Shown here: piece after piece, positions 8,107 through 15,018 of the stretch
How positions within the stretch are numbered: the first letter of the stretch is position 1
Layout: each line of letters starts with the position of its first letter
Assembly (NCBI GenBank): GCA_024644435.1
Contig: JAHEKZ010000023.1
Span: forward strand, 1-32,409
Direction: 5' to 3'
DNA length: 32,409 bases
Origin: Actinomycetes bacterium
GTDB lineage: Bacteria; Actinomycetota; Actinomycetes; JAHEKZ01
Made by a program: the position numbers and the translations under genes
Notes under the pieces: model-generated
What the model saw: the letters and a program-made list of their open reading frames with translations, nothing else
What the model was told of the DNA's origin: nothing
Database searches by the model: none

Positions 8107-9314
8107 CAGCGCGCCACCGCAGCTGACTTCACCGACGTGGGGTAGTGCTCAGCTACCAGAGCACGCTTCTCCTCTGAAATCAGCGTGGCCGCCGCACGGG
8201 ATGAGATCCCGTCTCGGCGGGCCCGCTCGAGCAGCTCGCGGGTGAGGGGTCGCAGGACGCCCCTGATCTTGTCGAACGAGCTCTCCGCGTTCGGCTCGAT
8301 GTCGGCGAAGGCGACCCACCACCACCACGCGTTCGTCCCGACGTTGGCCACGAAGTCGGGGACGATCGTCACCCCCCTCTCGCGAAGCTCAGCCTCGGCC
8401 TCGGGCAGGGTGGCCACGTTGGCCGCCTCACAGATGACGCTGGCGCGAACCCGGTCCACGTTGTCGGAGGTGATGACGTACGACATCGCTGCTGGAACGA
8501 GCACGTCCGCCTCAGTGCCGATCCAGTCGTCTCCGGCCGAGATCTCGTCGTCGGCACCGAGAGCGGACCGATCGATGACCCCGAAGACGTCTCGGGTGGC
8601 GAGCAGCTGCTCGACATCGAGACCGCGCGGGTTGTACACGAACCCCTCGCGGTCAGAGATCCCCACAACGCGCACGCCGGCCGCCGCGAGGTAGCGCGCC
8701 GTGGCGCCTCCCATCGAGCCGAATCCCTGGATGACCGCTGTGGAGGATCGAATGTCGCAGCCTCGAAACTCCAACGCCGCAAGGGCTGTCTCCGCGACGC
8801 CGTAGCCGCCGACCAGCTCGCCGAGCCCGATCCCGTCGACCGACCGGGAGAAGGCCACCTTGAGCCGCTCGTAGGCGGCGTCGGCGCCGTCATCCACCAG
8901 AGCCAGAGCGGACTCGGCCGAGGAACGAATGCCCTCTTCGGCGAAGACCTCGTCCATCACGTCCTGCCGAACGCCGAAATCTTCGCCGGTGGCAAAGAGC
9001 GCCTCGATCAGCGGCTTCATGGCACGCCCGAACCGACCGAGCACCTCACGCGACCTCGGGTCGTACGGGTCGCAGTCGATCCCACCCTTGGCTCCCCCGA
9101 GCGGGATGTACCGATCCCCCGGTGAGTAGACGACTGCCTCCTTCAACGTCATGGCCTGGGCGAGGTCGCGCACCTCGTCCAACGTGACGCCGTCACGCAT
9201 GCGAAGACCACCCCCCGCAACGCCCCGGCTCAGGGTGTCAATGACGACGTATCCCTTGATGCCCGTGACCTCGTCGGTCCACGTCAGCTCAAGATAGGAG
9301 TTGTGTGAGCTCAC
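8106..9314 (-). CDS. Glu/Leu/Phe/Val dehydrogenase family amino-acid dehydrogenase
   Basis: A 402-aa NAD(P)-dependent amino-acid dehydrogenase that converts an L-amino acid to its 2-oxo acid and ammonia, or the reverse. Evidence: the glycine-rich GGGLRM (34-39), substrate-binding lysine in AMTLKEA (Lys58), catalytic lysine in PLGGAKGGID (Lys76), catalytic-type Asp112 in TGEDFG, and the Rossmann fingerprint IQGFGSMGG (195-203). A run of four tryptophans (NAWWWWVAF) near residue 335 sits in the active-site C-terminal region; I believe related actinobacterial members share it. The substrate (Glu, Leu, Val, Phe) cannot be told, but the catabolic operon favours a branched-chain or aromatic residue (inference). 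Start is GTG 9314, overlapping the upstream stop as GTGA. Confidence 0.88.
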   Translation of the reverse strand: MSSHNSYLELTWTDEVTGIKGYVVIDTLSRGVAGGGLRMRDGVTLDEVRDLAQAMTLKEAVVYSPGDRYIPLGGAKGGIDCDPYDPRSREVLGRFGRAMKPLIEALFATGEDFGVRQDVMDEVFAEEGIRSSAESALALVDDGADAAYERLKVAFSRSVDGIGLGELVGGYGVAETALAALEFRGCDIRSSTAVIQGFGSMGGATARYLAAAGVRVVGISDREGFVYNPRGLDVEQLLATRDVFGVIDRSALGADDEISAGDDWIGTEADVLVPAAMSYVITSDNVDRVRASVICEAANVATLPEAEAELRERGVTIVPDFVANVGTNAWWWWVAFADIEPNAESSFDKIRGVLRPLTRELLERARRDGISSRAAATLISEEKRALVAEHYPTSVKSAAVAR

Positions 9315-10948
9315 CGTGGTGATCCTTCCGGCGGAGGTGGTTCGGAGACGACCAGGACCGATGGCCCCGGGTGGGAGGCGGAACGACGAAGCTCAGCGAC
9401 CAGCTCGTCGGGCGACTCGACCCGCAGACCACGGGCGCCGAGAGCCTGGGCCAGCAGCACCAGGTCGCGTGGCGGCGCGTCGACCGCGAGAGGCTTCTCG
9501 TCCCGCTCGAGCATCTCGGCCCTGATCTCGCCGTAGCCGCTGTTGTCGAACACGACTATCGCCATCGGGAGACGCTCGGCCGCAGCCACCGCGAGCTCAG
9601 TGGCGGTGAACAGCAGACCGCCGTCCCCGGTGATCCCCACGACCTGGCGGTCGGGCGCCGCGAGGGCGGAGCCCACGGCAGCGGGAACGGTGAAGCCGAG
9701 GGTGCCGAAGCCGGTGGGGAAGTGAAAGCTAGACGCCCGGTGCATGGGCAGCACGCCGATGGTGCCGAAGTACACGCACATGGCGTTGTCGGCGACGACC
9801 ACGGCATCGGGGTCACGACCGACGTCGATCGCGTCGATCCACGGACGCCACCGCGCACCAGCCGTCGCAGCCTCGTCGGTGGCCGCGGCTCGGAGGCGCG
9901 CGACAGCGGCCGGGATGGCTGCAGGCTCAGGTGCACGGTCGGCCAGAGCGCTCTGCAGCTGGCCCAGGACCGCCGCGGCATCACCGACCAGCATGGTGTC
10001 GGCCTCGATGTTCACCGCTGCCATCTCGGCGTCGATGTCGATGCGCACGACATGGCCCTGGGGTGACAGCATGCCCAGCCACATGTCGGAGTTTCCAAGT
10101 TCGGCGCCCACCACGAGCAGAACGTCCGCACCGTCGGCCGCGGCCACGACCGCTGGCGTCCCCATGCGTGAGCCCAGTGACAGTGCGTGCTCGCTGTCGA
10201 TCGCCCCGGTGCCGTTGATCGTGGTGGCCACAGGGGCGCCCAGCTGCTCGGCCACCGCCAGCAGCTCGGTGCCGGCACGCTTGGCGCCACCGCCAGCGAT
10301 GATCATCGGTCGCACGGCAGAAGCGAGAAGCTGCGCTGCCCGGTCGACATCGCCTTGCGCGGCCCGCAGCTGAGGCCCAGGGTCTGCCATGACCAGGTGT
10401 GCGTCGCCGATCTCGTCCAGCAGGTCGAGAGGAACCTGCAGGTGGATCGGACGCGGGCGGCCGGCGGCGAAGAAGGTGAACGCCTCGGCGACGGCGTCGG
10501 CGATCTGCTGGTGGGTGATCGGGGTGACGCATCGTGCTGCGATCCGCTGCATCGCGCCGGTCTGGTCCTTAGCCTCGTGCAGGTACCCCGACCCTGGCCC
10601 GCCCGTGGGCAGCGATCGCGGCATGCCAGGGCTGACCAACACCATCGGGATGGAGTCGGAGTAAGCCTGCGCCACTGCCGTTGCTGCGTTGTAGACCGCA
10701 GGACCACTCGTGACCACCGCTACGCCCGGGCGACCCGAGGTGCGCGCATACCCGTCGGCGGCGTAGCCGGCCCCCTGCTCGTGGGTCGTCGCCACGGTGC
10801 GGATGCCATAGCGGGTCAATGCGTCAAAGACCGACAGGTTGTGGGTGCCGGGGATGCCGAAGATCACGTGAACGTCGTGCGCCGCGAGCGCGGCGACCAC
10901 CACCTCACCCCCGGTCACGCCTGTGAGTCGGGTCGATGTGGTCACCAT
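9311..10948 (-). CDS. Thiamine-diphosphate-dependent enzyme (acetolactate synthase / 2-oxo-acid decarboxylase type)
   Basis: A 545-aa ThDP enzyme with the three-domain layout of acetolactate synthase, benzoylformate decarboxylase and related enzymes. The catalytic glutamate is in THEQGAGYAADGYAR (Glu57). The central domain (about 180-320) carries a typical AGGGAKR start. The ThDP/Mg site is GDGGLLFTATE (GDG 441-443) ending with FDNSGYGE (Asn469). Acetolactate synthase needs a small regulatory subunit, not seen here, and with an amino-acid dehydrogenase next to it a 2-oxo-acid decarboxylase or ligase role is more likely (inference). The ATG at 10948 is preferred over 10990 because it overlaps the end of the SDR gene by seven bases (ATGGTGA) and gives the usual family N-terminus. 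Confidence 0.85.
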   Translation of the reverse strand: MVTTSTRLTGVTGGEVVVAALAAHDVHVIFGIPGTHNLSVFDALTRYGIRTVATTHEQGAGYAADGYARTSGRPGVAVVTSGPAVYNAATAVAQAYSDSIPMVLVSPGMPRSLPTGGPGSGYLHEAKDQTGAMQRIAARCVTPITHQQIADAVAEAFTFFAAGRPRPIHLQVPLDLLDEIGDAHLVMADPGPQLRAAQGDVDRAAQLLASAVRPMIIAGGGAKRAGTELLAVAEQLGAPVATTINGTGAIDSEHALSLGSRMGTPAVVAAADGADVLLVVGAELGNSDMWLGMLSPQGHVVRIDIDAEMAAVNIEADTMLVGDAAAVLGQLQSALADRAPEPAAIPAAVARLRAAATDEAATAGARWRPWIDAIDVGRDPDAVVVADNAMCVYFGTIGVLPMHRASSFHFPTGFGTLGFTVPAAVGSALAAPDRQVVGITGDGGLLFTATELAVAAAERLPMAIVVFDNSGYGEIRAEMLERDEKPLAVDAPPRDLVLLAQALGARGLRVESPDELVAELRRSASHPGPSVLVVSEPPPPEGSPR

Positions 10949-11763
10949 GACGGCGACGCCGAGAAGCCGTACACCTGCTTGCCGAGCCACTGGCCGCCAT
11001 CCACCACGAGCGTGTCACCGGTGACATACGCCGCATCGTCCGACAGCAGGTAGGCAGCCGAGGTTGCCACTTCTTCTGGTGTCGTGAATCGCTTGAGCGG
11101 AACGGAGTTGGTGAGGCTGATCCGGTCCTGCTCGGTCGGCCACAGTGCGGCACCGGCGCCCTCGGTCTCGGTGGGGCCGGGAGCGATGCAGTTGACCCTG
11201 ATCCCGAACCTGGCCCACTCGACCGCAAGCGTTCGCGTCATGGCCTGCACGCCCGCCTTGGCAGCGGCGCTGTGCACGACACCAGGGTGCCCGGTCCACG
11301 CGTATGTGGCGATCACGTTGAGGATCGAGCCGCCGGCGTCCTGCTCCTTGACGATCCGTGCGAACGCCCGCGAGCAGTAGAAGCTGCCGTTGAGCACGAT
11401 GTCGACGACCGCCTTGAAGCCGTTCGGGCTCATCTCCTCAGCGGGGACGACGAAGTTGCCCGCAGCGTTGTTCACCAGCATGTGAAGACCACCCTGCTCG
11501 GCGGCGATCGCGCTGAACGCCTGCTCGACGGCTTCGTGGTCGCGAACATCGAGTGAGTGAGTCGTGATGTTCTCGGTGGCGATCTCTGATGCGGCCTTGG
11601 CGAGCTTGTCGGGGTTGCGACCGATCAGCGCAAGACTCGCCCCGCCGGCGGCGAGGCGGTGTGCAATGCCGAGCCCGATTCCGCTGCCACCCCCCGTGAC
11701 GACCGCGACCCTGCCGGCGAACTGCTGGGGGTCAATGGCGCTCGTGCTGAGGCCCTGTGTCAT
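10942..11763 (-). CDS. Short-chain dehydrogenase, 2,4-dienoyl-CoA reductase type
   Basis: A 273-aa SDR. The cofactor motif is VVTGGGSGIG (21-30), followed by NNAAGNF (98-104). The active site is not the usual Y-x-x-x-K: the segment VIATYAWTGHPGVVHSAAAK has histidine where SDRs have Tyr, with Tyr154 fourteen residues earlier and Lys169 in place. This arrangement is the hallmark of 2,4-dienoyl-CoA reductases such as B. subtilis FadH, which also share the SAAAKAGV and AVEW segments. It would reduce a dienoyl- or enoyl-CoA with NADPH. The ATG at 11763 overlaps the upstream dehydrogenase stop (ATGA); the longer frame to 11904 is antisense-like extension inside that gene. Confidence 0.85.
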   Translation of the reverse strand: MTQGLSTSAIDPQQFAGRVAVVTGGGSGIGLGIAHRLAAGGASLALIGRNPDKLAKAASEIATENITTHSLDVRDHEAVEQAFSAIAAEQGGLHMLVNNAAGNFVVPAEEMSPNGFKAVVDIVLNGSFYCSRAFARIVKEQDAGGSILNVIATYAWTGHPGVVHSAAAKAGVQAMTRTLAVEWARFGIRVNCIAPGPTETEGAGAALWPTEQDRISLTNSVPLKRFTTPEEVATSAAYLLSDDAAYVTGDTLVVDGGQWLGKQVYGFSASPSW

Positions 11764-12950
11764 GACAGTGCTCCGATCGTCGGCGAGGAGGCGAGCTTGC
11801 GAGAGATGATGAGTCGCTGAATGTCTGAGGTGCCTTCTTCGATCTCCTCGAGCTTGGCGTCGCGCATCCACTTCTCCACCAGGAACTCGCGTGAGTATCC
11901 CCATCCGCCGAGCGTCTGGACAGCCCCCCAGGTGCAGAACATCGCCGCCTCGGACGCCACGAGCTTGGCTTGAGCGCAGATCGCAGCGGAGTCAAGCCCG
12001 GCGTCCAGCCGCTTAGCCGCTCTCCACACCAGGAGTCGCGCGGTCTCGACCCGCGTTGCCATGTCGGCCAGTCGGAAGGCAACGGCCTGGTGCTCGATGA
12101 TCGGCTTGCCGAACTGAGAGCGCTGCTGCGCGTACTCCAACGCGTACTCGGTGGCCGCACGAGCGGCCCCGGTAGCGGCCGCCCCCAAGATGGCCCGCGA
12201 GGCGTCGAAGGTGTGCATCAGGCCGTAGAAACCCTGACCTTCTTCGCCCAAGCGGTCTTCGTCGGGGACGAAGACGTCATCGAGGAAGAGCTCAGTGTTG
12301 ACGAGCGCACGCTGGCCCATCTTCTTCATCGGCTTTCCAAAGGTGAGCCCCTCGGCGCCCTTCCGCATCATGAAGGCGGTGACGCCCTTCGAGCGCTGGC
12401 TGGGGTCGGTCTTGGCGAAGACAACGTAGAACTCGGCGGACCCTCCGTTGCTGATCCAAGTCTTCTGTCCGCTGAGTCGGTAGCCACCCTCGACCCGGAC
12501 CGCCTTGGTGGTCATCGCCGCAGAGTCTGAGCCGACCTCTGGCTCGGTAACCGCCAGCGACGTCATGGGTGTGTCGACCTGAGCCAACGGTGTCAGCCAC
12601 CGCTCCTTCTGCTCCGGCGTTCCCAGCTCCATCACGGGGTGGGCGAAGAAGCCGTTGGACGCCACGAGGTTGCCGATCCCTGGGTCACCAGCGCAGAGCT
12701 CCTCCTGCACCAGGCACTGGCTGAAGGTGTCGGTGAAGCCGCCACCGCCGTACTCCTCGGGGAGCATGAAACCGGTCAACCCGATCTCGGCGGCCTTCCG
12801 CCAGATGCCCCATGGCGTCTCGATGTCGGCCTCGTCGACCTCGCGGGCGATGGGTCGGATCTCGCGCTCGGCGAACGAGCGGGTGAGGTCGACGATCGCC
12901 TGCTGCTCGTCGGTGAGGGGCAGCAGTTCGGTCGGCAGGTCGCGCAGCAT
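11760..12950 (-). CDS. Acyl-CoA dehydrogenase (operon gene 1)
   Basis: A 396-aa acyl-CoA dehydrogenase, first gene of the six-gene operon. Signatures: LAVTEPEVGSDSAAM and SGQKTWISNG in the middle domain, MGQRALVNTELFLDDVFVP, QTLGGWGYSREFLVEKWMRD and, near the C-terminus, EEIEEGTSDIQRL with the catalytic Glu. The sequence resembles short/branched-chain and butyryl-CoA-type dehydrogenases. The ATG at 12950 is chosen because GGAGG (12955-12959) lies five bases upstream; ATGs at 12977 and 13004 would also be in frame but fall in the operator region. Expression is probably controlled by the divergent TetR gene through the two palindromes in between. Confidence 0.92.
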   Translation of the reverse strand: MLRDLPTELLPLTDEQQAIVDLTRSFAEREIRPIAREVDEADIETPWGIWRKAAEIGLTGFMLPEEYGGGGFTDTFSQCLVQEELCAGDPGIGNLVASNGFFAHPVMELGTPEQKERWLTPLAQVDTPMTSLAVTEPEVGSDSAAMTTKAVRVEGGYRLSGQKTWISNGGSAEFYVVFAKTDPSQRSKGVTAFMMRKGAEGLTFGKPMKKMGQRALVNTELFLDDVFVPDEDRLGEEGQGFYGLMHTFDASRAILGAAATGAARAATEYALEYAQQRSQFGKPIIEHQAVAFRLADMATRVETARLLVWRAAKRLDAGLDSAAICAQAKLVASEAAMFCTWGAVQTLGGWGYSREFLVEKWMRDAKLEEIEEGTSDIQRLIISRKLASSPTIGALS

Positions 12951-12975
12951 TGATCCTCCACGGGTGAGTGGCTCC

Positions 12976-13004
12976 ATGATGCATCTATCTGACGCGTCAG
13001 TCAA
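12976..13004 (-). promoter_or_regulatory. Predicted promoter of the six-gene catabolic operon
   Basis: On the minus strand TTGACT (12999-13004) is followed by a 17-bp spacer and CATCAT (12976-12981), a 4/6 match to a -10. The spacer contains the operator-like palindrome at 12989-13000, so a bound repressor would block polymerase. Confidence 0.4.
12989..13000. promoter_or_regulatory. Operator-like palindrome 1 (CTGACGCGTCAG)
   Basis: A perfect 12-bp palindrome, CTGACGCGTCAG, upstream of the operon and inside its predicted promoter. It shares the CTGAC-n2-GTCAG core with the second site at 13064. Binding by the adjacent TetR protein is inferred. Confidence 0.65.
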
Positions 13005-13054
13005 TACATCTATAGTGACGTTTTACCAGATGAAATGGGATAACAGCACCATAG

Positions 13055-13094
13055 TTGATCCTGAACTGACGAGTCAGTTAGTATGCAGTACATG
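13055..13094 (+). promoter_or_regulatory. Promoter of the TetR gene, leaderless start
   Basis: TTGATC (13055-13060), an 18-bp spacer, TAGTAT (13079-13084), then seven bases and ATG 13092. There is no ribosome site. The spacer is filled by operator palindrome 2. Confidence 0.6.
13064..13079. promoter_or_regulatory. Operator-like palindrome 2 (AACTGACGAGTCAGTT)
   Basis: A 16-bp palindrome, perfect apart from its two central bases, lying between the -35 and -10 of the TetR gene. It has the same CTGAC-n2-GTCAG core as site 1, 75 bp away centre to centre. The layout predicts autorepression together with control of the operon. Confidence 0.65.
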
Positions 13095-13682
13095 GCAGCC
13101 ACACCCGAAGAAGACCGACGTCGGGCAATCCTCGACGCGGCCGTCACCGTGGTGGTCGAGCGCGGGTACGCCGCCGCCCGGGTCTCCGACATCGCCAAAC
13201 GAGCCGGCACCAGCACCGGAACGGTGCACTACTACTTCCCCACGAAGGTCGACGTGCTCGACGCCGCGCTGCAGCACGCCTCCGAGCGATCACACGCGCG
13301 GCACCGCGCCGAGCTGGCCGCGTTGAACGAACCGAGCGAGCAGCTGCTGCGCCTCATCGACCTGCAGATACCCGACGCCGACGTTGCTGACGAGTGGTCG
13401 ATCTGGTTGGAGTTCTGGAACGAAGCGCGGCGCCGCGATGAGCTGCGAGACCGCAACCACGAGATCTACACACGGTGGGTCGGCATGATCGAGACGATCG
13501 TCCGCAAGGGGCAACGTCAGGGCCAGTTCTCTCTCGACGTCGACCCGGCCGACTTCGCGTTGCGTTTCGCCGGCCTGTTCGACGGCCTCGGGCTGCAGGT
13601 TCTCCTCCAGCCCTCACTGGAGAACCGCTGGCGACTGAGGGCGGCGCTGCGTGGCGTCGTCGAGCGCGAGCTGCTCAGCTGA
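13092..13682 (+). CDS. TetR family transcriptional regulator of the catabolic operon
   Basis: A 196-aa one-component regulator. The N-terminal HTH (about 8-55) reads AILDAA...ERGYAAARVSDIAKRAGTSTGTVHYYFPTK, matching the TetR_N pattern. The C-terminal ligand domain is like the BetI/TetR_C_6 type (WSIWLEFWNEARRRDELR). TetR proteins bind palindromes as dimers and leave on binding a small ligand, often an acyl-CoA or pathway intermediate. An ATG at 13083 is possible, but 13092 is preferred because it follows the TAGTAT -10 by seven bases. It is divergent from the operon and close to two matching palindromes, so the operon is its likely target. Confidence 0.88.
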   Translation: MAATPEEDRRRAILDAAVTVVVERGYAAARVSDIAKRAGTSTGTVHYYFPTKVDVLDAALQHASERSHARHRAELAALNEPSEQLLRLIDLQIPDADVADEWSIWLEFWNEARRRDELRDRNHEIYTRWVGMIETIVRKGQRQGQFSLDVDPADFALRFAGLFDGLGLQVLLQPSLENRWRLRAALRGVVERELLS

Positions 13683-13689
13683 CGGCGTC

Positions 13690-13705
13690 TACCCTCGGCG
13701 TAGTG
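13690..13705 (+). promoter_or_regulatory. Leaderless-type -10 element for the GNAT gene
   Basis: TACCCT (13690-13695), seven bases, GTG 13703. No ribosome site is visible; it lies just after the TetR stop at 13682. Confidence 0.45.
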
Positions 13706-14119
13706 AAAGTTCAACGAGTTGCACCGGACCGCGCCGACCTGGTGCAGGCCGCGCACCAGCTCTTCGACTCAACGCCGCAAGACTCCTGGACCACCCAGTT
13801 CCTGCAGAAGGACGGCCACCACCTGTTGATCGCCGAGATCGACGGGCGTCCGGCCGGTTTCGTGACTGGCGTCGAGGTCGCTCATCCAGACAAAGCACTG
13901 GAGATGATGCTGTACGAGCTGGGGGTCGACGAGGATTACCGTCGCCGCGGCGTTGGACGCGCGTTGGTCCGTGGATTGGTGGCCGTCGCCCGAGAGGCCG
14001 GGTGCGTCGGGATGTGGGTTCCGGTCGAGGCCGGCAACGACACCGCCGTTGCCTTCTACCGGGCGTGCGGGGCAGATGAACCCGAGCCGGCGGCCACGCT
14101 GTGGTGGGATCTCGCTTAG
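13703..14119 (+). CDS. GNAT family N-acetyltransferase
   Basis: A 138-aa acetyltransferase of the GNAT fold. Motif A, LGVDEDYRRRGVGRALVRGL (73-92), is the acetyl-CoA pyrophosphate loop (R-x-x-G-x-G/A). The C-terminal part NDTAVAFYRACGA (112-124) is the usual motif B with its tyrosine. The segment HPDKALEMMLYELGVDE recalls the AAC(3)-I aminoglycoside acetyltransferase group, but the likeness is too general to assign a drug target. The GTG at 13703 is used because the TACCCT -10 sits seven bases upstream; the longer frame from 13475 lies inside the TetR gene. Confidence 0.82.
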   Translation: MKVQRVAPDRADLVQAAHQLFDSTPQDSWTTQFLQKDGHHLLIAEIDGRPAGFVTGVEVAHPDKALEMMLYELGVDEDYRRRGVGRALVRGLVAVAREAGCVGMWVPVEAGNDTAVAFYRACGADEPEPAATLWWDLA

Positions 14120-14169
14120 CCCGGTCACGTCATGTGGTCTCTTCGGCGTTCGCGTGGTAGCCAGTAGGC

Positions 14170-15018
14170 ATGGAGCGCGATGGGAACGGGTGGGTCGAGT
14201 GCCAGCTCGGACATCGCCACTGGGGGCTGCACGGCGCTGCCGGTCTGCTGCTGCACACGGTCGACCCCGACGGAAGCCTGCGCGTCCTCCTTCAGCACCG
14301 CGCCGACTGGTGCCACCACGGAGGAACCTGGGGACTGCCGGGGGGAGCACGCGACAGCCACGAGTCCGTGCAAGATGCCGCCCTGCGTGAGGCCGTCGAG
14401 GAGACCGAGCTCGATGCGGCTCAGGTGCGCGTGCGTCACACCTTCGTCGACGACCACGGCGGTTGGAGCTACACCACGGTGTACGGCGACTGCGTGGCTC
14501 AGCTCGACACGGTCCCCAACGAGGAGTCGGCTGCCCTCGAGTGGGTCAGGGCCGATCGCGTGGACGAGCTGACGCTGCATCCAGGCTTCGGTCACACCTG
14601 GTCCCGCGCGAGGCTCGCGTCACTCGTGCTGGTCGTCGATGCCGCTAACGTCGTGGGGTCAGTTCCCGACGGCTGGTGGAAGGACCGGGCGGGTGCGACC
14701 GAACGGCTCGGTGAGCGACTCCGTCCGTTGCTCTCGACGACGCTAGACGATGACCAGACCTCAGGGGTCATCTCGGGCATCCACGTCGTGGTCGAGGGCG
14801 CGGCACGCGCCGCCGTCATCGCCCCGCCGATCGAGACGGTGCGTGCGGAGGCGTCCGGGGACGACGCAGTGGTAGCGACCGCCCAGTCGCTGTCACACAA
14901 CGGGCAGCAGATGGTGGTGGTCACCAGTGACCGCGAGCTCAGTCGACGCGTCGGTCAGATCGACGACACCATCGCCATCCGTGGCACAGCGTGGTTGCTC
15001 GACCTGCTGACCGGCTGA
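14170..15018 (+). CDS. Nudix hydrolase fused to a PIN/NYN-like domain
   Basis: A 282-aa two-domain protein. Residues 1-145 are a Nudix hydrolase: the box starts at Gly59 and reads G-x5-E-x7-R-E-x2-E-E with REAVEE at 73-78, except that the usual glycine near the end is Glu80 (EETEL). Residues 151-282 look like a PIN/NYN nuclease-type domain: VLVVDAANVVGS (Asp157, Asn160), Asp231-Asp232 in ASGDDAVVATA and VVTSDRELSRRVG (Asp254) fit the acidic metal-binding positions of that fold. Nudix enzymes hydrolyse nucleoside diphosphate linkages; the second domain suggests RNA-directed action (inference). ATG 14170 follows a TAGCCA sequence by six bases. The stop codon touches the stop of the convergent amidohydrolase. 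Confidence 0.8.
   Translation: MERDGNGWVECQLGHRHWGLHGAAGLLLHTVDPDGSLRVLLQHRADWCHHGGTWGLPGGARDSHESVQDAALREAVEETELDAAQVRVRHTFVDDHGGWSYTTVYGDCVAQLDTVPNEESAALEWVRADRVDELTLHPGFGHTWSRARLASLVLVVDAANVVGSVPDGWWKDRAGATERLGERLRPLLSTTLDDDQTSGVISGIHVVVEGAARAAVIAPPIETVRAEASGDDAVVATAQSLSHNGQQMVVVTSDRELSRRVGQIDDTIAIRGTAWLLDLLTG

Noticed and set aside
7451-8245. A 264-aa plus-strand frame inside the CoA synthetase
   Set aside because: Ala/Ser/Thr/Arg-rich antisense shadow, no domain.
9311-10948. Acetolactate synthase large subunit (ilvB) symbol
   Set aside because: No small subunit gene is present and the operon is catabolic; sequence alone does not separate it from other ThDP decarboxylases.
13703-14119. 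Aminoglycoside 3-N-acetyltransferase (resistance) call for the GNAT protein
   Set aside because: Only the general GNAT motifs and a short stretch agree; the family is too broad for a drug-resistance claim.
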